A DNA stretch of 64,000 nucleotides. Source: Apophysomyces variabilis. Its lineage: Eukaryota; Mucoromycota; Mucoromycetes; Mucorales; Mucoraceae. Each line of letters starts with the position of its first letter. The first letter of the stretch is position 1. Below the pieces are notes generated by a model that ran no database searches, was not told the DNA's origin, and saw only the letters and a program-made list of their open reading frames with translations. The stretch is taken from NCBI GenBank assembly GCA_002749535.1, contig MZZL01000408.1, forward strand, positions 1,603,465 to 1,667,464, written 5' to 3'. The position numbers and the translations under genes were made by a program. Positions 1 through 11,381 of the stretch are shown piece by piece.

Positions 1-952
1 CTACCTTTGCCCCAAGGGCCAATGGGCTCCTACCTATGACGATGGTCCTTCCGAGTTCAGTGGCAAACTCTACGATGCTCTGGACAAGGCCAATGTCAAG
101 GCTACCTTCTTCATGACCGGTGGACAAGTCATTAAGCACCCTGACCTCACCCTCCGTGCTTACAAGGCCGGCCACGAATTGGCTATGCACACCTGGTCCC
201 ACAGTTACATGACCACCTTGACCAACGAGCAAATCGTTGGTGAACTCAAGTGGAACGAATTGGCCATCAAGTCTGTCACTGGTGTGTCTCCTCGTTTCTT
301 CAGACCTCCCTATGGTGACATTGATAACCGTGTCCGTGACATTGCCAAGGCCCTTGGTTTCACTGCTGTGATCTGGAGTCACGACACCAACGACTGGGCC
401 TTGACCGAGAACGCCGCCTTCAAGAACGAGTGGATCGACGGCAACGTCACCGAATGGGCTAATGCTGCTGCTACCCGTACTGAAGGTGGTATCTCGCTTG
501 AACACGACTTGTACGATAAGACTGTCGATGCTGCTATCCGCATTTTGCCCACCCTTCAGGTAAAGAAAAACGAGATACAACACTGTTCTATTTCACCTTT
601 TTCTTTTTGCTAAACCTTTATCTTTTATTCGCTCTAATAGAAAGCCTACGAATTGACTACCGTTGGCAAGTGTACCAACCAAAAGTCGTACAAGGAAGAT
701 GTCAGTGTGAACGCCACAACCACCACTGCTGCCAAACCTACTGCTACTCCTTCTGCTACGCCCTCTGCCAACAACAACAACAACAACAAGCCTGCTGACA
801 ACCAGAACAACAACAATGGCCAGAATGCATCCAACGGCCAAGCCAATGCTCAGAACCAGAATGCTCAGAAGCCACAGAACGCTGCTTCTTCTCTCACCAC
901 AGGTGCTTTGACCATGACTCTTGCAGCTGCTGCTGCTTTCGTCATGGCTTAA
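1..952 (+). CDS. Chitin / polysaccharide deacetylase, GPI-type, 5' truncated by window edge
   Basis: Exons 2-559 and 641-952, with an 81-nt GT-AG intron; the joined frame gives a 289-residue C-terminal fragment. The NodB (carbohydrate esterase 4) motifs occur in order: TYDDGP near the left edge with the catalytic Asp and metal Asp, HTWSH as the metal-binding His pair, RPPYGD, and DTNDW. After the domain comes a low-complexity Thr/Ala/Asn/Gln stalk of about 75 residues, ending in an Ala-rich hydrophobic tail without a charged end, the pattern of a GPI-anchor signal. Known family role: N-deacetylation of chitin to chitosan at the cell wall, abundant in Mucoromycota. The signal peptide and N-terminus lie outside the window. 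Substrate specificity cannot be read from this fragment. Confidence 0.93.
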
Positions 953-3390
953 AGAAGAGCAAAACAAAACTGCAGTTCCTTTTTATACTTGTACCAGTAG
1001 TGATTATATAACCATGCCAATGAATGTCCATAACATTTATATCATTTTTTCCCTTTTTTCATTCTGTTCTTTAAAGAACCTTCCTATTATACTCAGCTTC
1101 TTCCCATTAAAGTAAACATCTTCCTCGCCACGAAATGCAAAAAAAAGAAAAAAAAAGCTATAAAAAGGAAAACGTTTGCACTCACTCTTCTTTTTTTCTT
1201 TTTCTCATTAGCTACAGAAAAAAAAAAACAAAAAAATGATAAGCAATCGTTTAGAAAAACTTTGTAAGGGAATAGTGTAAATATCACTCTTTCATCGGTT
1301 TTGACACGTATTAGCACATCCGAATGAAGGAGAAGAGTACCCAAAGACTTGTGATGGAGAAATTATTTGCTAGGAGGAGGAACGTAGTCTGAATAAGAGA
1401 GGATGGAAAAGATTTCGTCAGCCGGATTATTTCACATGACTTGTTGAAATAGACTACTTACTGGGGAAACAGTCTTTCATGGTTTTGTTGTGCTTGTTTT
1501 CCGCATGTTCCGTCAATCTTTATAATGTCATTACCTTTCTTTTAGCAAACAAGAACAAAACAATCCTCACAACAGCGAACAACTGAACAACATGAAAACT
1601 TACGCTTTTTCACGACTGGTGCACAGGAAAGTTTGGCGGCATTGAACGCAGACGATATTCTTCGCAGCTTCATTCTAAAAGAGCGCCAGGAACAATATTG
1701 TTAATGCTTCTCTTTCTTTTCTTCCATAATTAACATACCGCCTTCAACTGGGATTTCGGATCCTTGCCTTGGTTTTTAGCGTTACGCTCACGCTTCATTT
1801 GTGCTTTTTGACCCTGTCATTCGTGGCAAGTTAAAACCGCCTCATTCTTTCTGTAGGTGTTTCTGTTGTTACTCTTTCCACTTACGTTACCCATCGTATG
1901 CGAACAATCTAAGAGGAGGAAGAAAAGGAACAGGAACCAAGGGAAAAAAAAACCTAGAGGAAAAAAAACAACAAAAATGGGTGGCAAAAAATTGCTCTCT
2001 GTTCGGGCACAACAAGGTTTGTTGTGCCCGAGATATGCGATGCTTAGATCGAGTACTCTGTCAATCCCCCGGCGTCTGAGGAGTTGATAAACCCCACGCA
2101 CATCTAGTACATTTTGTTTTCGCTATATGCCATAGTTGACAAACGACCCGAAAAACCTCGTCGCAAAACTATATTTTGCCAGTTCTATCCATATATAATT
2201 CGAAGCCGCTTTCTGTTTTTACGACATGACGATTATTGACATGAGTGTACAGAGCTTGTATGGGAATGGACAAAGTGGCGGCATCGATGACCATGTTAGA
2301 CTGAGCCAAAGCACGATATCCATGACTAGGGGCACTGTGCTCTTGAATCCTTAAAGTCGTTGTCTGAAAGAGTAGCATTATAGGATATTCCCCTCGAGCC
2401 AAAAAGACATGCGTATGTTTCCAAGTTTTTCAAGACACACCCAGGCTTCTTAAAGTATGGAGAGAAAGAGAAACAACCAGGCAAATGATTGAGAAACGAC
2501 ATGGCTAGGCTCGAAAATGGCAAGGAACTGATATGGACCAGCATGACCAACTGTGCGCTATTTCTACGAACCCAAGTTTTATGTATATACTTTCTTTCCA
2601 TACTTTCCCAAGATGGATCCTATCTTGCCACTCTCGCTCTTTAACCTCGAGATAGTGTAAGCGCGTGATGATTCTGCAAAGAAGCAGTCTGAAGGTTTAG
2701 TGAGGCATGACTACGCTTGTTGGGCTTAGCAGTTGGCATGATGACTGAAATTCGTGTAATACAAGGATAGAGGGTACAGCACTTTTGAATGGCTAGGATA
2801 AGAAGACACCCTTTCCCATACGCATCGACAGATGCTAACAAATAACGAAAATGCAGCGTGACTCTCACCAGGTACCAAAAAGGAGAAACCATCTATTAAA
2901 CATACACGCTTTTTTCTGCAAAGTCTGATTTACAACGTGTCGGTTTGTACGGAACCGCCTATACAAAGTAATAAAACTACAAAAACCATTTCTAACTTGA
3001 TATTTAAGTGGGATGAGCACAAAACGTGCCTTATATGGGTCATTATTTTTCGCTTCTTTTTATATACTTTTTTTTTTTTGGGCGGCTAGGACACTGTGAT
3101 TTAGCTATCCCCGTTTTGCAGTATCCTTGTGTTGCGCTACACAAGAAGCTCTAGTTGTAAACTATCTTTGAAGATAACCCGTTCGACCAAGTCCCAGCGC
3201 TATTGTTTGTTTACTTTGAGTCGAGCTTGCCATTTAGCATAGATGCAAGTTACTTTATCCTCTTTCTCTTTGGCCTTTGTGTTTTCTTCAACTTTCTGTT
3301 CTACTCCTAACATGTACCTACAGCAAACCGTACCTCGTGATCCTAATCTCGGTACTCATGTGCGAACACGTATGAACTAGCCCAGCCGTG
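953..3390. other. Intergenic, about 2.4 kb, no supported gene
   Basis: The DNA is AT-rich with poly-A/T tracts. There are only short overlapping reading frames on both strands and none matches a family I recognise. The minus-strand frame at 2169-2402 has protein-like composition in its second half but no recognisable motif or partner exon. A perfect inverted repeat at 2003-2031 is listed separately. Confidence 0.5.
2003..2031. repeat. Perfect 13-bp inverted repeat with 3-nt loop
   Basis: The arms TCGGGCACAACAA (2003-2015) and TTGTTGTGCCCGA (2019-2031) are exact reverse complements around a GGT loop. No gene is recognised on either side. The function is unknown: it could be a hairpin, a dyad binding site or a transposon remnant. 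Confidence 0.9.
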
Positions 3391-3398
3391 TATATAAG
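3391..3398 (+). promoter_or_regulatory. TATA box of the first F-box gene
   Basis: TATATAAG lies 43-50 bp upstream of the ATG at 3441. The position and sequence are typical of a fungal TATA element; the assignment is inferred from spacing only. Confidence 0.5.
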
Positions 3399-3440
3399 AG
3401 TAATCCGTGCAGAAAAAGCCCTTTAAAGTTTGCATCCTCC

Positions 3441-4632
3441 ATGTCGTTCTCATACCTCCCCACCGAACTTATCCTGATGATATTAAACATCTTCGCGACA
3501 CACAAAGAACCGTGGTTACTCGATCTTTTGAGTGCAGCCATGGTGTGTCGATCATGGTACGCCGCAGCCATCTCGTTAATAAAACCAGACGAGTTATTTA
3601 GACTTGTAAATTATGCTGGCGCGAAAAGAATCTATCCCCATCGGAAACGATTAGCTGGCTTGTTGGAAGAATCAAAACGTCATGATCTCATTTTCCATCG
3701 GCTGATTCATAGACTTGTCATCGATCTTCTGTCATTTGAAGAAAATAGCATGGTCGTTGGTAATAAGCAAAAAAGAAGAGAAAAAGAATCTGAGGAAAAT
3801 CTTGAATGGATTTGCTGTGATTTGAATATAACCAACGTTAAACTAAAGCGAACTACTTCTTCTTTGCGGATTATTCCATGTAGCCTATGCGCCTTCGCCC
3901 GTGCTTCGCCTGGTTACATCATGTCCTAATATAGAAAGCCTTGAGATTGTGTACGACGCAAAGTTCGCCTCCATGTCTGGTTTGATCGTTGACCGTCTGG
4001 AATCTTTGAAGAATTCTGTTCAGTATGAAAAGATCCGTCGTTTGGAACTGGTAGGCCAGGATCCTATCCATCGATGTCCCTGTTGCGCCGGACGTGGTTG
4101 GGACCATCTGTTATGTGATTTTCTTGGACGACTAGCCATCGAGACATTGACATTGCGCCAAGTCATACCGTCGCAAGCAGTCTTCAAGACATTGAGCCAA
4201 AGCGCTTCACTGCACCATTTGGTTTTGTATCGCTCTATTTTGGAGATGCCGCGTACAGTCGACCGTGGCGCAATCAGTTCATTAACTCATATCCCGCAGT
4301 CATTCCTGAGGCGGATCGATACGCTCGAGATCTATGAAGATCTTGAGGATTGTGCGATTGAATGGCCTGCTTTTCGCTATTTTTCCGAGCTAGCGGATAC
4401 GATCGGGCCACTCCAAACTTTTTTGTTTGAATGCTCGGGGGATTTGGCTAAGGAAAACGCGCTCGAATACGTAAATGGCCTCTTGTTATTGGCAGAGCGA
4501 CGGTCAAAATCTTTGCGAAAGATGATTCTCCATAATGTTCCGGGTATCGATGAAGATATGATCAGCCGATTGTTGGAATATGTGGATCGTTTAGAGGTTG
4601 ATTCAGTGTCATATAGCGCTCAGGTTAAATGA
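3441..4632 (+). CDS. F-box-like protein, paralogue 1
   Basis: Exons 3441-3759 and 3884-4632 (intron GTAATA...GTAG, phase 1) give 355 residues. Residues 5-45 look like an F-box: LPTEL, then VCRSWYAA, the usual leucine/proline start and VCR-x-W core that binds Skp1 in SCF ubiquitin ligases. The remainder is leucine-rich and includes a CPCC-x-GRGWDHLLCD segment shared with the next gene. The split is supported by the second copy, where an identical 319-nt first exon and an intron at the same position remove an in-frame stop. The target is unknown. F-box identity is by motif, not by search. Confidence 0.75.
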
Positions 4633-4890
4633 AGGCTTGCTGCTTCTGTTTTATTACCGCTTTGCATGGGGTCATGAAGCTGGTCTACGGTAAATGGTAT
4701 GTTGGGAAGCATGATTTTGCAATGGGTGCTCCTTAAGCTGAGAGAAGAAATTATCCCTCATGGATAACTGACTTTGAAAGCACGGCTGGCTATTGCGACC
4801 GTATCCTTGGGAATTTGCAAAACTGCTGGTATCAATAGATTAGCCCCAAACTTCTTTTCTTGTTATTTTCCTTTCGTTTTAATTTATTTA

Positions 4891-6075
4891 ATGTCATTTT
4901 CCCTCCTACCCACCGAGCTGATTGTCATCATATTGAAGGACATAGCTGCTTGCAAAGAAATGGGGCTATTTGACCTTCTGAGCGCAGCCATGGTCTGCCG
5001 AACATGGTATGCTGCAGGTGTCTCCTTAATAAGTCCGGATGAATTGCTCTATTTCGTGAATCATGCCAATGCACAAAGAGTGTATCCATATCGGCAACGT
5101 CTGGCTTGCTTATTAGAAGAATCAAAGCGGCTTGGTCTTGTCTTTCACAGAATGATCCACACGTTTAGTATCGACCTACTCTCCTTCAAAAAGAAAGAAA
5201 AATTCAGTGGTAATAAACGTCTAGAAGAGTTCCTTCTACCGAGTGTCGCGCAATAGAGTGTATTTGGATTAAAACGCAAGGAGAAATGTTGTGCTTACTC
5301 GCAATATCGTTTAGTTTGCTCGCCCTTGCCTGTTCTTCGCCTTGTATCGTCGTGTCCTAATATAGAAAGTTTGGAGATCCTGTATGATGCTCAGTTCGCC
5401 TCCATGCCTACTCTGGTTGTCGATTATCTGCAATCTTTGGCGAATGCAATCCACTGCAAAAACATACGTCAGTTAGTACTCACCAACCGGGATTCACCGA
5501 GTCGGTGTCCTTGCTGTATTGGACGTGGATGGGATCATTTGTTGTGTGATCTTATCGAACGACTGCCTATTCAAACTTTGACGCTTCACGAGGTCATCCC
5601 GTCTCAAGCCGTTCTTAAAAGCTTATCCCATAATATTGGGCTCAATCATTTAGTATTATATCGTTCCATCCTCGAAATGCCTAGTAGACCTGGTCGTGCC
5701 GTCGCTACATCTCTCACTTATATCCCGCGGTGCCTCTTGGGACGCATTCGGACGCTTGAAATTTATGAAAATGTCGAGCGTGCGAGTGCTAAAGCGCCCG
5801 CCTTCCGTCATCTTTACGAGGTGGCTGATAGGCTTGAATCGCTCGAATGCTTTGTGTTTGAATATCTTGGAAGCTTGACAGCGGAAACAACATCACAATG
5901 CATGCAGGGCCTTGTGACGCTAGCGGAGCGTCACTCTGGGAGTTTGCGAAAGATGGTGTTAAAAAATATCCCTGGTCTCACCCAAGAAATGCTGAGGCTG
6001 TTACTCTCGCATGTAAGCTACGTAAAGGTTGATTCAAAGTTATACAATAAACATATTGTTGAAGTAGAATCATGA
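4891..6075 (+). CDS. F-box-like protein, paralogue 2
   Basis: Exons 4891-5209 and 5315-6075 give 359 residues. This is a tandem duplicate of the preceding gene: both begin MSFS, share the F-box core (LPTEL, VCRTWYAA), the CPCC-x-GRGWDHLLCD segment and VIPSQAV, and have exactly the same first-exon length and intron phase. A TAG at 5254-5256 falls inside the predicted intron, so the gene reads as intact. The ATG is chosen by alignment with paralogue 1; an upstream in-frame ATG exists but has no counterpart there. It is likely an SCF substrate adaptor; the substrate is unknown. Confidence 0.75.
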
Positions 6076-6499
6076 ATATTGGTAGACGTTTATAATTGAT
6101 GCAGAGGAGATCTTGTTAGTTTCCCATTCTTCGCCGACGTATCTGTGTTTGATAGAAGACGCATTTGAACAAGCGAAATGATATTGAGCCTGTGTCTCAG
6201 CTTAACTGGTTTATTTATATACGTTCCTTTCAAGTGATCAATTGCTCGAAAAATCAAACAATCTTACGACCCAAGGGTGTTAATCCCCTGAAAGACTACC
6301 ACTTTCATACATGATCGTTTCTTGCGACGACATGGATATACTAAATTACTTTTAACAGTAAAATCAAGGGTTCATCACACATAGTCCACTTGCAAGTGAT
6401 TAACCAAAGCTTATAAAACTATGTGATTGTCAGACAATGGTCAGCTCCAATTCACTTTCTTATCTGTCTTGTTCGAGAACTTAGCATTGTACTCATGTA

Positions 6500-7080
6500 A
6501 GGATGAATACTTACAGCGTTCTAACAGTGTCAACAATAGTTGACATGGTGCCGCACATGAATACTGTCAATGGAAGAAAGGTCAAACTGGTGGGAATTCT
6601 TATGCAAACATTTGAAGAGTCGTGCTTCGGACGGCCTTTTTGTCCGAACTTTGATTCTGTGTCATGTTATACCGTATCAAGCGGTCTTTCAGACCTCAAG
6701 CTCAATCAACCTAGTTGCGTCACTTATTCTGGTACCATACCACTCTTGGTGTCGGTTGAATTAGGCTTTGTGTGGCCTCACTCACATTCCTTGACTCGCC
6801 CTTTAGGAAAAGGGAGCGAGCGTTGGTCTTGCGATCAGAGAAAGCATTTTCAAAGTCCTGCGGTGGATTGGCCTGACATCCAATACATTTCTGCGCTCGT
6901 CAATAGGAGGGTGGATATCTTTCAAAGTTTGTCATTTTGTTTGGTTCAAGGAAGGAAGATGCATCCGGGTCTGTACAGGGCCCCTCTGGTATTGGCGGAG
7001 CAAAATCATCTGGGTGTCTTATGCGGAGAATCAGCTTAAGGAAATCGTTCTGGATAATGTTTCAAAGGACAATTTAATCA
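6500..7080 (+). pseudogene. Decayed third copy of the F-box family (C-terminal part)
   Basis: Scattered segments in different frames still match the two upstream genes. RTLILCHVIPYQAVFQT (about 6630-6700) corresponds to the TLTL-x-VIPSQAV block, WPDIQYISALV (about 6865-6900) to the WPAFRYFSEL block, and a later stretch resembles the LAER...LRKMIL block. No F-box exon is visible upstream and no single frame links the pieces. It therefore looks like a truncated, frame-shifted tandem duplicate. Boundaries are approximate. Confidence 0.65.
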
Positions 7081-7309
7081 GTGAAAAGTCGGTATAACGC
7101 CCTATGGTGCATATTATTAATGGACCCTTGTCGCGTTCTTTTGTAATGTAATCCTCTGTCAGTTTCCCTTTTTAAGCCACTGTCTCCCACAGAAAGGGAA
7201 TCTCGTGTTTGTTTTCTTTTCTGTTTTTCCTTTTCGCTACCTTTCTTTCTTCCTTTCCGCCAGACTTACTCGCTCTTCCCCTCTCTTCCCCTCTTTATTA
7301 TTCAAAATC

Positions 7310-8412
7310 ATGCCTATTCCAGCTTCAAATTTGGCACTCAGCCCTACGGCCATGGAAGTGGACGTAAAGCCGTTGGTCTGTCCAAAGTGTTCTGGTCATG
7401 GCCAGAGGTGCCAACATGTTTCCCTCAGTCAAACACAGAACAACGGAGACACAGCAGATTGCCCAATGGAGGACGTCTCCTCCGACAGCCGTACAGAACA
7501 TACTCGATGGCGGCATCCCATGTTGACCTACCGGAAAGATGATGAACCTTGGGTGGACATATCTGATCGTCGACTGCCTACCTCCCGGATAGGTGCCTTG
7601 TACGCCGGTTCCAAATTTACTGGTGTGCAAAAATGCAATCCTAAGAGTTATGAAGTAGCCGTTGATATCCTGGTAAAGGAAAAAAAAGGAACAAAAGAAA
7701 GAGCCAAAAATAGTTTCTCAAAAATCGGAACCATTTTATCACGCGCTTTTTTCCCTTTCTCCCATCAACTAGCACGTCGATCTGAATGAAAGTGTATTAA
7801 GCGGATATCTAAACATCAAGGGTCTTACCTCAGAGCTTCCAGAACTCACAGTAAGCTTTCTATCCGACTCATAGGGCAATGGCGCCATGATTGAGGTTTT
7901 GCATCGTAGACATATTTCCAAGGTGAAATCATTGGTCCGAAATACTCGTTTCTCACACGAAAATGGCAAGCTCAGCATCACAATGACTTGGATCACTGGG
8001 TAAAATCTACTTTATCGGCCTGTTCTTAGTAGCAACCATACTTATATTTCGCCTTCTAGAGTCGATTCCCTTCCTTCAAACCATACATCAAAACCTTTAA
8101 CCAAGATGATTTCGTCTACGACCCGATCAACAGCGACTATATATACATGCGATGGAAGGAATACTTCCTTGTCCCGGACCATCATGTCCACACTATTGAT
8201 GGAGCAAGCTATGCCGGATTTTATTATATTTGTTATCAGCGTTCTACTAATGAAATAGCTGGATTTTATTATTACAAAAACAATATAGAATGGTAAAACC
8301 CTTGATTTCAAGCTTGCCAAGACTAACATGGTTCTCCTTTGCGTCTAGCTATCAAGCTGTAAGTCTAAAGCATGTAGAGGAACGTTGCTTTGGCAGCTTT
8401 GAATTCCGTTAA
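7310..8412 (+). CDS. GID4: GID4/Vid24-family substrate receptor of the GID E3 ligase
   Basis: Five exons: 7310-7672, 7773-7850, 7910-7999, 8060-8292, 8349-8412 (275 residues, all phases consistent). From about residue 95 the protein has the family hallmarks in order: LYAGSKFTG, YEVAVDI, HVDLNES-x-L-x-GYLNIKGLT, PELTTYF-type strand, GEIIGPKYSFLTRKW, DYIYMRWKEYFLVPDH, GASYAGFYYICYQ, ending in GSFEFR. This beta-barrel binds Pro/N-degrons and recruits gluconeogenic enzymes and other clients to the GID/CTLH ubiquitin ligase. The N-terminal 90 residues are a divergent extension with a short Cys/His-rich stretch. One oddity: the last splice joins TG+C, giving Cys where the family normally has Trp before the YQ motif. 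Confidence 0.92.
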
Positions 8413-9995
8413 TATCCGTAGCAATATCACCTGTTTCAAGCATAATGAACCCCTAACGAGGGTTACCGAGAATGCGATGACGAGCTTCTGCGAACGCTTT
8501 CGGACATAGTCAATGTAGAATCCGATATAGCACAGCAGCATCAAGAAATAAAAACACCCCTTGCTGAATTGACTCGATGCACTAATGACAGCCGCCTGAT
8601 TTAACGACATGTTGGTATGAGGATATCTAAATTCGAAGCTTGATATCTTTTTTCTTGGTATAACACTTGGATTATACGCCTCTTTTGGGTAAAAGTATAT
8701 ATTGATTAGGATAGAAATATCGGGGGAATGATAGTAATATCTTGTGAATGTTGGTTTATGCGCATTCATATCATGTACTTTACCTAATCTCACTTGGCTG
8801 CTTTTTTTTTCTTGCATGAATACCACTGACTTTTCCTCAGTTTTGACTCGCAATGTAAGAGCGTGTGCCGCAAGGATCGCAAACGCTTCAACCCCCATTC
8901 CATGTTCGTCCTTTACTTTTTACAGATCGTAGAGATACCCGACTGACAGAAGAATCTGTTGATAACTTATCCATAAGCCATAACTCCCTTGCTACCTATT
9001 AATCTTACAGCCCTAAGTAAGACCATACTCTGCATGAAGGAAAAGCAATCTTTAATAGATTGGAATTAAACGTCTTGTCTTTCATTCGTTATGTAAGCAA
9101 TGCGAGCACAATGCCATTACCACTTGTACAACCTAATCGGCCAAAGAATTCGTAGCATTACCCTCGCGGTGGCAAAAATGGGCTTTTGTGATTTCTCGAA
9201 TAGACCACGACCCATCTTGTGATCCTCTCCCTTCTTCGGAACACGGAATACCTGAATTGGGCTGCAGGTCTACCAGAAGATCGCAGTATTCGCAGAAAGA
9301 AAGCGACTTGCCAGATTCCGCTTGAACAGGTTATCACAGAGTGGCCGCATAAAATTCTTCTACGTTACTTAGTCATAAATAGAAAGGAAGAGCAAAAATG
9401 CTTGATCCCTAAGCAGCTGCGTAACTGTTTGGTTCAGCCCTACTGTCCGTGCACGACCAATAAGGATAATCATGCATATCTCCGCTCTAGATACTCGGCT
9501 TGAAGAGAAAAAGGGAACATCACTCATTACCGTAAGTAGTAAAGCGTTGTTTCCTAACAAATGAGTAGCTATAAGATGACAAGGCAGGTATAGATACATA
9601 GCTTTACTAGTAGTAGATTGATCCTCGTGGGACAAAGCAAGAAAAAGCGCGATTACTCAAGTATTTACGTTTCCTTGTAGCCCTCATCTTACTATGTACA
9701 CTCGTTCTCCGTTTCGAAATCTCCTTTATTGGCAAGACAATGGAAGCAACGGAGGGATTTGATTTTCACGAGCTTTTAGTCTGGTTTTGCGTATCCGCCG
9801 ATCACGGACACCGTCATGTGTCTGATGGACAGTATGTACGGATAGAGCTATAGGAATAGGAAAAGCCTCATAAGAGGAAAGGGTCATGCGGAGATGTATC
9901 ACATCAGCATCTAGTTTATGGTCGCTTTCCATCATTTTGCTCTTCTTTTTTTTCTTCTTTCTCTATCCACGATTCCTCCTTATTGCTTTTATTCC
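8413..9995. other. Intergenic, about 1.6 kb, no supported gene
   Basis: Open frames exist (minus 8365-8898, 177 codons, with two hydrophobic stretches; plus 9219-9503, 94 codons), but neither shows recognisable domains or flanking exons with matching phases, and the first overlaps the last GID4 exon. I do not call a gene here. Confidence 0.4.
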
Positions 9996-11358
9996 ATGGG
10001 TCAGGCAGCCTCACATACCCTCACGGGGAAATCCAACGTATTCCACGATTATGGAGATATATCAAACAAATTCACCAAAGCCACTTTATCCACGCTGGCG
10101 GTACCAATGGTGATCGTGGCGTTTCCGTTGCTAAATGCTTATACATTTACGGAGGAGGAGCTGACGGGTTTCAAGTTGATGGACGGCGCAATTGGAGGCC
10201 TTTTAGGCGTTTTAGGATGTAAGTAAAACTTGTTGTTATCACACTGGCAAAAGAAGAAATCCAGGCTAACATAAGAAAAAGGGCCTCTTGCACCTTTTCT
10301 TGCCTGTTGGGGGGTCTTCCAGGTGTTGTTTAATGATAGCCCACCCGAAACCATTCCTATACCGGAGGAAATCAAAGAACGTGCTAAACGTGAAATTGGA
10401 TTGAACTGTGAGCACTTTTACAACATAGCGATCGTAGGTGTAGCAGGAACAGGCAAGGTATGTAAAAGGAAAAACAAAAGACAGTACAGCGCATGGTAGT
10501 AGTTAGACACTGACTCAATCACAAAAAGAGTTCAGTGGTGAATGGGATCATGGGGTATCATGACAATCACAAATACGCTGCAATGACGGGAGAGACAGAA
10601 GCTACGGCGAAACCAACAGGCTATCGCCATCCAGACCTTCGAAGTATGATTCTTTGGGACATGCCTGGAGCAGGAACAATGAATCATCCGGCCGAAACGT
10701 ATTTTGAAGACAAGTTCCTCTGTGCGTTTGATTCGCTTATTATTGTCACCGCTGAGCGGTTACAAGAAATCGATTTAACCATTGCACACAAGGCAAAGCA
10801 ATGGAAAGTGCCAGTATTGTTTGTTCGAAACAAAGCAGATCAGGTAAACAAGGACAGTTTACATGGATTGGGAACCCTAATCATGAGATGATGTATTTCA
10901 TGCGAAAAGGCTGTGGACGCCAAGATGCGAAGATATACAGGAAAGAAAAAAGACGAACACCATATCTGGTCAGCTTCTGTGGGAGAACTAGTAAACGAGG
11001 TAAGAAAAAATCTAGCGGGTGAAATACTCAAACTAAAAATGGATATTCACTGAAAACAAAGGTTCGACAATCTATTTGTAAACAACTGAAAGCGAATCAG
11101 ATGAACACCAAAAGGCTATTCATCATTTCAGCATGGAACTTGCAAGAATTTGTTTCCGTTCTCAGTCAACGAAAGATGGATCACCATTTAAGATTGATTG
11201 ATGAACAACGGTTTATGCGAACCCTAATAGAAGGTGTGTTATCCAAGCGCCAGCGTGAACGACGAAGACAGCAAAAGGAAGAACTGAAAATGAAACGACG
11301 GTCCAAAATTGACCCTAACGCAACCCATCCACATCTTGAAGCACTCCCCATAAAATAA
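9996..11358 (+). CDS. IRG-like (interferon-inducible/IIGP-type) dynamin-related GTPase
   Basis: Five exons: 9996-10218, 10282-10457, 10529-10843, 10910-10999, 11062-11358 (366 residues, phases all close). G1 GVAGTGKSS is at about residues 127-135, split by an intron after GTGK. G3 is DMPGAGT at about 177, and G4 NKAD at about 234, followed by the conserved order of AxxW-xVPVLFVR before NKAD. This G3 form (DxPG followed by G-T/S) and the AERLQEIDL-type helix are typical of immunity-related GTPases. The start MGQAAS could be N-myristoylated, as in animal IRGs. Two hydrophobic segments (about 35-52 and 66-92) precede the G domain and could anchor it in a membrane. The tail is basic and charged. 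Cellular role in fungi is not known. Confidence 0.8.
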
Positions 11359-11381
11359 GTCTCTATATTATTCCTTTTTAT

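Noticed and set aside
593..967. 124-codon minus-strand frame antisense to the chitin deacetylase stalk
   Set aside because: It is the shadow of the repetitive Thr/Ala/Asn/Gln coding sequence; runs of Val and Ser reflect that bias and no domain is present.
5254..5256. Apparent nonsense codon splitting the second F-box gene
   Set aside because: A phase-matched intron (5210-5314) present at the same place in the paralogue removes it.
8365..8898. 177-codon minus-strand frame downstream of GID4
   Set aside because: It overlaps the last GID4 exon, has no recognisable domain and no plausible splice partners; hydrophobic stretches alone are not enough.
9219..9503. 94-codon plus-strand frame before the IRG gene
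   Set aside because: No domain, no promoter-like element in place, and no exon with matching phase nearby.
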